64,000 nt of DNA from Mucidula mucida (lineage: Eukaryota > Basidiomycota > Agaricomycetes > Agaricales > Physalacriaceae). The stretch spans positions 248,001-312,000 of the forward strand of contig JADNYV010000008.1 of NCBI GenBank assembly GCA_015501055.1, given 5' to 3'. The position numbers and the translations under genes are program-made. A model generated the notes under the pieces. The model made no database searches and was not told where the DNA came from. It worked only from the letters and a program-made list of their open reading frames with translations. This document shows positions 57,846 to 64,000 of the stretch, one piece after another. The number at the start of each line of letters is the position of its first letter. Position 1 is the first letter of the stretch.

Positions 57846-58987
57846 TCATCGAGCAGGCTTGACCACGATCCATCGCCCCTCTGCACCTTCCTTCTTCCGG
57901 ACGTGCCCTAAAGCACGCTCAGACTCTATCCATGCATCGAGCTCGTCGGACGGAAACGCCAGACAACGCGAAAGCCACCTCCGCGACTCCGTCTCGGGAT
58001 GCAAACTCAACTCCCGGTACACCGAGCGCAATGTCAGCCATGTCCGTTGACGTGCTCGGGCACGTAATTTTGATATCAGCAAGTCGAACGCTCTCTGGGC
58101 AAGGTCGCTGCCACTTTGGAGAGGTTGCAAAGTGGAAGGACGGCGCGTCAACTGCTCAAAGTGAACATAATTGCATGTCCGTAAGCTTTTTGTTAACCCC
58201 TTCAACCATGTGTGAGCCTCAGTTCCTGTAAAATCCAGAGAGAGAGGTATTTCGTCGATAGTTTGCCGGTACGGCAGCTGAGAAGGAAAGCCAGCGCTTA
58301 TATTATGGAGCAGCGACACTAGAATGGTCAAGGTCTGGTATAGCGCATCCTTGTTCTTTGGATACAGCTCAGAGAGTAGATGAGGAATGACTGAAGGTAT
58401 GTCGCGTGGAGTGTCAAAGAGTATGCCTAGATAGAGTGAAGTCTCGTACACTGTAGGATATGTCAGAGCTGGTTCGGGTCAAACTCAAATTTACCTTCTA
58501 CGGCGAACATATCGCATCGCTTTGACGCGTAGATGCCTTCACGTAGTTTCCCTATTAACATTTCAGAAATGAGACGATGGAACCAGGATGGAACGAGGTG
58601 TCATACTGATTAGGATGATGACATTTGCTTGAGCGTCGGTTCGGACCTTTTTGTCGCTGTCGGACTCTCTGTCGCTGTCGCTCTGTGGGATGCTGTCCAG
58701 CTTGAAGACGAAGTAAGCACCAATAACTGATGTCAAGTTTGTTACCTTTTGTTGAATGAACGCTCTATATTCTTCTTGAACGCTGAGATCCTTCAATCTG
58801 GTGGTATCTTGTTCGTTTACAGTAGTGTGCAGGTATTTCATGAAAGTACTAACGCATCGCCATCCTTATCAATGCCGCTGCTGCGACTCACAGATGGAAT
58901 ATACTGCATGGGCTGCTTGAGATCGCCCGCAACATCGCGCATAGGCCGTCCCCGCCATGGACGACGATGAGCGCGAGCAGTAGACAT
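57846..58987 (-). CDS. SAC3/GANP-like protein (frame break near the N-terminus)
   Basis: Helical protein resembling the SAC3/GANP and PCI-type group; assignment is tentative. Start at 58987: MSTARAHRRPWRGRPMRDVA then GDLKQPMQYIPSVSRSSGID. Near 58847 the frame must shift by one base to reach TFMKYLHTTVNEQDTTRLKD, followed by EEYRAFIQQKVTNLTSVIGA and a Ser/Asp-repeat insert (DSDRESDSDKK), a short exon with REGIYASKRCDMFAVE, then the long last exon YETSLYLGILFDTPRDIPSV to WLKGLTKSLRTCNYVHFEQL, LRARARQRTWLTLRSVYREL and GRWIVVKPAR at 57846. If the break is real the usable start may be the ATG of MKYLHTT. It shares a 164-base divergent region with ERG6. Confidence 0.6.
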
Positions 58988-59082
58988 GGTGATGGGAGGT
59001 GACTAAACGCTATATCGGGACGTGTCAAGATAAGATTACACGGGTGGCCTGACCTTTGGAAAAAAAAGTTCTGGCATCACCA

Positions 59083-59088
59083 TATAAA
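59083..59088 (+). promoter_or_regulatory. TATA box of ERG6
   Basis: TATAAA about 64 bases upstream of the ERG6 ATG, in the 164-base divergent region shared with the SAC3-like gene. Confidence 0.55.
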
Positions 59089-59151
59089 GGGAGTACAGTA
59101 CACTCACTTGCTCTCCATCCCCTCTCTCCATTTCCTCCATAATTTTCCCTC

Positions 59152-60409
59152 ATGTCTGCTCCTACTACCCCCGACGCTGACGGCCGCATTGGTGCTCGTA
59201 TCGAGAACTACTCCAACTTCTGGCAAAAAGACCTGTCCAAGGAACAGGCAGTCGATACCGAAAACCGTGTAGGTGGATACACCGACGTCGTCAACGGTAT
59301 GTCCACAGTTTTCACATACTTCACTCTTATTCATCCTGCTACAGGCTACTATGATGCTGTAACTATGGTCTACGAGTACGCTTGGTCCCAGTCTTTCCAT
59401 TTCTCCCGGTTCTACAAGGGCGAGGGCTTTGCTGCCTCGCTCGCCCGCCACGAACACTACCTCGCCGCTCAAATGGGTCTCAAGCCCGGTATGCGCGTTC
59501 TCGACGTCGGCTGTGGTGTCGGTGGTCCCGCACGCGAAATTGCCCGTTTCGCGGACGTCAACATCGTCGGCCTCAACAACAACGAATACCAGATCCACAA
59601 AGCTCGTCGCCACACCCAGCGCGCTGGTCTTGAGGACCAGATCACGTTCGTCAAGGGTGACTTCATGAAGCTCTCTGAGCAGTTTGGCGAAAACTCGTTC
59701 GATGCGGGTATGTTACTCGCCCTTACGTCCTTGACGTCGTTCAGACCACGTTTTGTAGTTTACGCCATCGAAGCCACATGCCACGCACCCACATGGGAGG
59801 GTGTGTATGGAGAAATTTTCAAGATCTTGAAGCCCGGAGGAGTGGTGCGTTATCCTCTTTTTCTTTCGTCTTCTGGTCATTTATACTTCCTCGTATAGTT
59901 TGGTGTATACGAGTGGTGCATGACTGATGCCTGGGACCCGTCTATTCCCTCGCACAAAGAGCTTGCCCACGGAATCGAAATCGGCAATGGTATTCCCGAG
60001 ATGCGTCCTCTTGCCATGGCGCGCCAGGCTATCAAAACTGTTGGTTTCGAACTCGTTCATGAGGAAGATCTCGCCGACCGGCCTGACCCCGTTCCTTGGT
60101 ACTATCCTCTTGAGGGTGATTTGTCCAAGGCGCAGACTTTCTGGGATCTCATCCTGTGCTGGCGGACAAGCACCAGTGGCAAGTTTGTCACCCATAATGG
60201 TCTTTCATTATTGGAGTTCTTGCGCATCATTCCCAAGGGAACCAAGGCGGTCTGTGATGAGCTCAAGGTTGCTGGTGATGCATTAACGAAGGGTGGTCAA
60301 ACAAAGGTTAGATCTTTTCATTATCATTCGATGAATGGCGCTCATTCTCCCTCTCCTTCAGTTGTTCACGCCTATGTACCTTGCCATCTGCCGGAAACCA
60401 TCCAACTAG
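59152..60409 (+). CDS. ERG6: Sterol 24-C-methyltransferase
   Basis: SAM-dependent methyltransferase that methylates C-24 of the sterol side chain in ergosterol synthesis. Start at 59152; [10 protein letters not shown], intron, [23 protein letters not shown] motif I is [18 protein letters not shown], followed by [20 protein letters not shown] and [18 protein letters not shown]. Over the next introns: [28 protein letters not shown], then [40 protein letters not shown] and the C-terminal domain ending [11 protein letters not shown] (stop 60407-60409). Four introns, all in frame; family length (about 345 residues). Nothing missing. Confidence 0.95.
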
Positions 60410-60473
60410 AGTCGTCATAATTTTTTATCTGCATGGGGAGCTCTGTTTTATTCATTATACCATATAATACATG

Positions 60474-61370
60474 TCATTCGTTTAGAGGAATCTGTACTCC
60501 CGCCTGCCGGCGGTAGAAGTGCCCTTGGGAGGTTATTACCGTGTTTGGGAACGTCGGTACGTAACATGTGACCGTTTTAACCTTGCTACTCTTGGTGCAC
60601 GTCCCAGCAGAATCATGAGGCAGCCAAATCATAGGCGGAGGTGCAATGAGTTCTGGTGCATACAAAATCCCTGCCATATCTTCCGCATGATCAGTTAACG
60701 GAAGTGGCGGAAGATGCGGTGGAGCATCAGGGTGTGTCCTAGCAGCACGCTCCGTCGCTGTGAGGTCATCCAACGTCTCCGTTTCTACAGGAAAACACTA
60801 GATCAGAACATATTCTCACCAACTCTAATTTCTTTAGCACTCACGCAATGGAACCAGTCCCCGATTATGTGACGACGAAGGCATAACAGCCAGGGTTTGG
60901 CTCATCATCTCCAGCAGGATGCCATCGAGCCTCGCGTTCTGCCAGCGCGGCCACTCGATACATTGCTCTCATCGTCCTCATCAACGGGAACATTTCGTTT
61001 CGCCGTATCCGCAAACGTCGCTAAAGAGTCGCGCGTAATAGCACTGAGCGAACTCCGCCCAGGTTGTCGCGTTTTCCAAGACGTGTAAATCTCCACAAAG
61101 ATGATAACGCCCACGCCTGTTCCGGCCAAGACGCCGCCCTCAATCCAGATCTCATTTGCGAGAAATATGAGGCCGAGGAGAATGGGCTGGAAGGCGACGA
61201 GGGTACCGAACCGGCGGAGAAGCCATCTCCGGTTGAGAATGCGTGCGTCCGTAAACGTACCCGACGAGGAAGCGCTGAGCTGCCAATGCGATTAATGAGC
61301 TATCACCTCGCCGCGAACATGGACCTTACCTATTACCATCTGGTTTGACTGTGGCGTGGCGACAAGGTGC
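60474..61370 (-). pseudogene. C-terminal relic of a CSC1/OSCA-type calcium-permeable channel protein
   Basis: Only the last fifth of a protein of this large family (ten-TM, RSN1_7TM) is present. In pieces: QRFLVGYVYGRTHSQ, then after a frame change WLLRRFGTLVAFQPILLGLI, FLANEIWIEGGVLAGTGVGV, IIFVEIYTSWKTRQPG, and in later exons HLPPLPLTDHAEDMAGILYA and PPPMIWLPHDSAG, typical of the family's C-terminus. No upstream exons exist before the MFS gene starts at 61490, and the frame is broken near 61215. The family assignment rests on the WLPHDSAG-type ending and the membrane segment. Confidence 0.55.
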
Positions 61371-61444
61371 ACTGATTATATTATGTATCATCTTCTATTA
61401 CCCTGCCCTGGAAGGAATCCACATGGTTACACGAGCTGCGAACA

Positions 61445-61450
61445 TATAAA
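61445..61450 (+). promoter_or_regulatory. TATA box of the MFS gene
   Basis: TATAAA 40 bases upstream of the ATG at 61490. Confidence 0.5.
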
Positions 61451-61489
61451 GGCAAACTTCTGACTGTTTCGGTCCCGACCATCCCCACC

Positions 61490-63050
61490 ATGAGCGGCAG
61501 TCAAGATGGGATCGAGACGCGTCCCCGAGAGGAAACGGCAGAGCACAGGGAATCAAAGGAAGCGCTACAAGAAAACATCATCCCGGCTAAGTCGGAAGCA
61601 GATGCTTTCCCAAAGGTTAACGATATGTCTTCCACACAAGTTGCCATTCTTTTACTTGGGTATGTTGTCGAGGAGGGTATATAGATGCAACGCTGACCAT
61701 TCCTATAGTCTCGGTCTTTCTCTCTTTCTATTCGCTATAGGTACGTACGATGCAACGTGACACGCCTCGTTCTACATATTTTTCCTAGATGAGACTATCG
61801 TCGCGACTTCTGTGGCCACCATAGGATCTGAGTTGGGAACCAAGGGGTCACTCACATGGATCACGACTTCATACCTGTTAACGACTACAGTCGTCTTGCC
61901 GATCATAGGTCGCATTGCTGTAAGTTCAGTCGTTTGCCCAAAACGTGGCGCAATTCTGACTCATTGCTTGCTTGAGCTGCATCGTCGTCGCTTTCAGGCC
62001 GAGATGCCCGTGGTGCCTATAGAACTCTTTACTTCGTGGAGATGGAGAAACGTGGCGATAATGACCGGTGCGCAGAAGTGTACACAACTCTAACCGCCGG
62101 TTGATCAATCTGTACAGCGATGAGGACATTGACGTTCTTCCATCTTTTTGGAATCACGTTCTACCTCGTTAGTGTGTATCACGAGTTATCATCTGTCTCA
62201 AGTTGTTGCTAATTTCATGAAATCAGTGTTCCTCCAAGTCATGTCATTCTCTCAAGTCGTTTCGTCGGTCTTGATCGTGCCATATTTGTTACTCGCATCA
62301 ATATCTAGCGTATCGACGACCTACATCATGCCGTATTGCAAAGGCGAAATGCGGTTGCGGGCATTGTTTGTGATGCCTTTGGGAATATTGATAACGGGAC
62401 TGGTATGGTGTGTGCCGCTTCGCTTGATCATTCTGACGTTGTGCGCCAGGCCTTGCTTTCCACGTTGGACGAGACAAGCTCGTTGGGACGCATTGTAGGC
62501 TATACTTTACTTGTTGGACTTGGTTTCGGATCTGTACGTGAAATCCCAGTGCATCGAGAATTGATATCAAATAGACACGCTTGCTAGGCTACGCAAACAT
62601 CCATGGTAATTCCACAGCTTGGCCTCCCGACAAAGTATCTTTCGACAACGACTGCCCTGCTTGGTACGGCTCCCGTTCTTGGTGGTACACTTGGAGTAGC
62701 GATATTAGGAACAGGTATTTGAAGAACTCTATAATGATTCTCTCAAGCTCATTGTCTACATAGCGATCAACAACATTTACCGCCATACTCTATCCAGCAC
62801 TCCGTACGCTTCCGTCCTAGTCGACTTGAATCCCAACTCTGTGGTGGAAACACTGTCTCAGCTCGTGAAGACCAGCTCGGAATACCAGGCGGTGGTCAGC
62901 GCGTACGTGACTGCATGGCAAAAAGGATGCTGGGTCCTCGTTGGCGTGGCCGCATTGGAACTGGTGATGTGCTTGGGGCTCAAAGCCGTGACATTCGATG
63001 AGGGTTTGGAGGAAAAAGAGGAAACACCATCCGCGCCCCTAGCTGTATGA
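61490..63050 (+). pseudogene. DHA2-type MFS drug transporter with an internal deletion
   Basis: Resembles 14-TM H+ antiporters. Start at 61490 (MSGSQDGIETRPREETAEHR, then a hydrophilic leader). TM1-2: LGLSLFLFAIDETIVATSVA, SLTWITTSYLLTTTVVLPII and GRI. The next clear coding is EMPVVPIELFTSWRWRNVAI, which belongs about half-way through the family, so roughly TM3 to TM8, including the G-x-x-x-D-R/K-x-G-R-R/K loop and the antiporter motif, are absent; the gap is only about 70 bases. Later segments are MRTLTFFHLFGITFYL, SSVLIVPYLLLASISSVSTT, VMPLGILITGL, LSTLDETSSLGRIVGYTLLV, QTSMVIPQLGLPTKYLSTTT and a last TM (WVLVGVAALELVMCLGLKAV), ending TPSAPLAV at 63050. A second irregularity lies near 62420. 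Probably non-functional. Confidence 0.7.
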
Positions 63051-63440
63051 TCAGCGTAGTAGGATCAGGTTCATGCAATCCCTCAAAGGCGGTGGTTATT
63101 GATTGGCACTAAGAAAACACCAGGTGGATTCCCGGCGCTAAAATCTACTAGAAGACACCGCTCAGACGAAGCAGTCAAGTATTTGCAAGGACACTGATCG
63201 TAAGGTTGTTGAGGAATAGTATATCTGGGAGAGCATGGCAAGCGAGGTTTTAATTTAGCCATGCACCCTTGATTTATCGCTGACATACAGATCATGTTCT
63301 ACAGGAATTGGTTCGTCGACTGTGGTGGAGAAGAGAAAGAAACTCACAAGTTTTTAACTGCCTCGATTATGAGGGCTTTGACATCGCAGGCCAATCGTAG
63401 TCTGGAATCGTCGATGAGCGTGCCCGATTAAAGCCAGACT
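63051..63440. other. Intergenic stretch, nothing recognised
   Basis: About 390 bases after the transporter; no exon recognised. Its last 11 bases are the left flank repeat of the inverted-repeat element. Confidence 0.35.
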
Positions 63441-63773
63441 ACAGCACCTTGCAAAGCAATGTGCACTCTCCACACTTTGCTCCGCTCGGGAATTCTGCTC
63501 AGGGTTGAGCCCAATTAGGAAGGTAATTCTACGCGCGATGTACAACGAAACCGTTGACGCGACCACACCGACTCTAGAAGTCCTAAGATAAGTTGAATGT
63601 TATAGTAAGGGTCTCTTGCCAGCTTCTGGTATGCTGCACCTTCAAGAACTGTGAGCATACACACAAGATTCGAATGAGATTCATTTCAGTAACTAGGTTA
63701 CACGTCCGGGTCTGAGCAGAAATGCTGAGCGGAGCAAACTGTGGAGAGTGCACATTGCTTTGCAAGGTGCTGT
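63441..63773. mobile_element. MITE-like element with 47-bp terminal inverted repeats
   Basis: The left end (ACAGCACCTTGCAAAGCAAT, to about 63487) and the reverse complement of the right end (63727-63773) match over 47 bases with one mismatch, and weaker similarity continues inward to TTCTGCTCAG. The total is 333 bp with no coding frame, so it would depend on a transposase elsewhere. The 11 bases just outside each end are direct repeats with two differences (AAAGCCAGACT at 63430, AAAGCCCGAGT at 63774), which could be a target-site duplication. Superfamily not assigned. Confidence 0.75.
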
Positions 63774-64000
63774 AAAGCCCGAGTCCTCAGTTAGCGTAGC
63801 CGACCAGGTGCCCGATCTCGATCAGTGCCCGAGCGAAGGTCCGAACTTCATCAGAAGGGCCACCGGGCCGACCTTCGATCATTTTACAAGTCAGCCACCA
63901 TCCTCACATCTCTACTATTATCGGTCTCTGCAGGACGTCGTCTCTTCGCATGCGGCCGTTGAGGGCTATTTGATGTTGGGCATGACCCCAGCAATACCCG
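63774..64000. other. Window edge, nothing recognised
   Basis: Short open frames run to the end of the window, but no family was recognised. Confidence 0.3.

Overview
This window looks like a piece of a filamentous basidiomycete genome, most likely an agaricomycete. It has dense genes on both strands, many 45-70 nt GT-AG introns, a CYP63-like P450, ERG6 sterol methyltransferase, a Zn2Cys6 regulator, basidiomycete-type membrane proteins and a tyrosine-recombinase retrotransposon. All gene models were assembled by eye from exon homology and splice sites, so exon borders are approximate.

Layout. 0-7 kb: 3' part of mitochondrial lipoyl synthase, a convergent P450, and a TmpA-like membrane oxidoreductase. 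7-19.5 kb: a single-pass membrane protein, Mediator subunit MED18, an unidentified mitochondrial-type protein, a PP2A-family phosphatase, a BAR protein, a P450 relic, phosphopantothenoylcysteine decarboxylase (coenzyme A synthesis), a GPI-anchored cupredoxin-like protein and a DUF3605 protein. 19.7-25.2 kb: a secreted amidohydrolase and an F-box protein. 25.2-31.3 kb: a gene-poor stretch, an intact epoxide hydrolase (EH1), relics of an NTPase and of another EH, and a HotDog thioesterase. 31.4-38.4 kb: a Zn2Cys6 factor, an RRM protein, and the divergent pair TRM44/RanGAP. 38.5-49.1 kb: two more epoxide hydrolases, one decayed (EH2) and one (EH3) cut in two by a ~6.9 kb Ngaro/DIRS-like retrotransposon. 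49.5-63.1 kb: type-B carboxylesterase, a seven-TM-type protein, DGAT2, a SAC3-like protein, ERG6, a CSC1 relic and a damaged MFS transporter. 63.4-63.8 kb: a 333-bp inverted-repeat (MITE-like) element.

The genes are mostly unrelated housekeeping functions; I see no convincing biosynthetic cluster. The notable themes are (1) expansion and decay of an epoxide hydrolase family, with one copy freshly interrupted by a tyrosine-recombinase retroelement whose RT and recombinase frames remain open; (2) several partial genes (P450, EH, NTPase, CSC1, MFS); and (3) recurrent one-base losses in otherwise conserved genes (MED18, PPCDC, the 11 kb gene, the SAC3-like gene), which may be assembly errors rather than biology.
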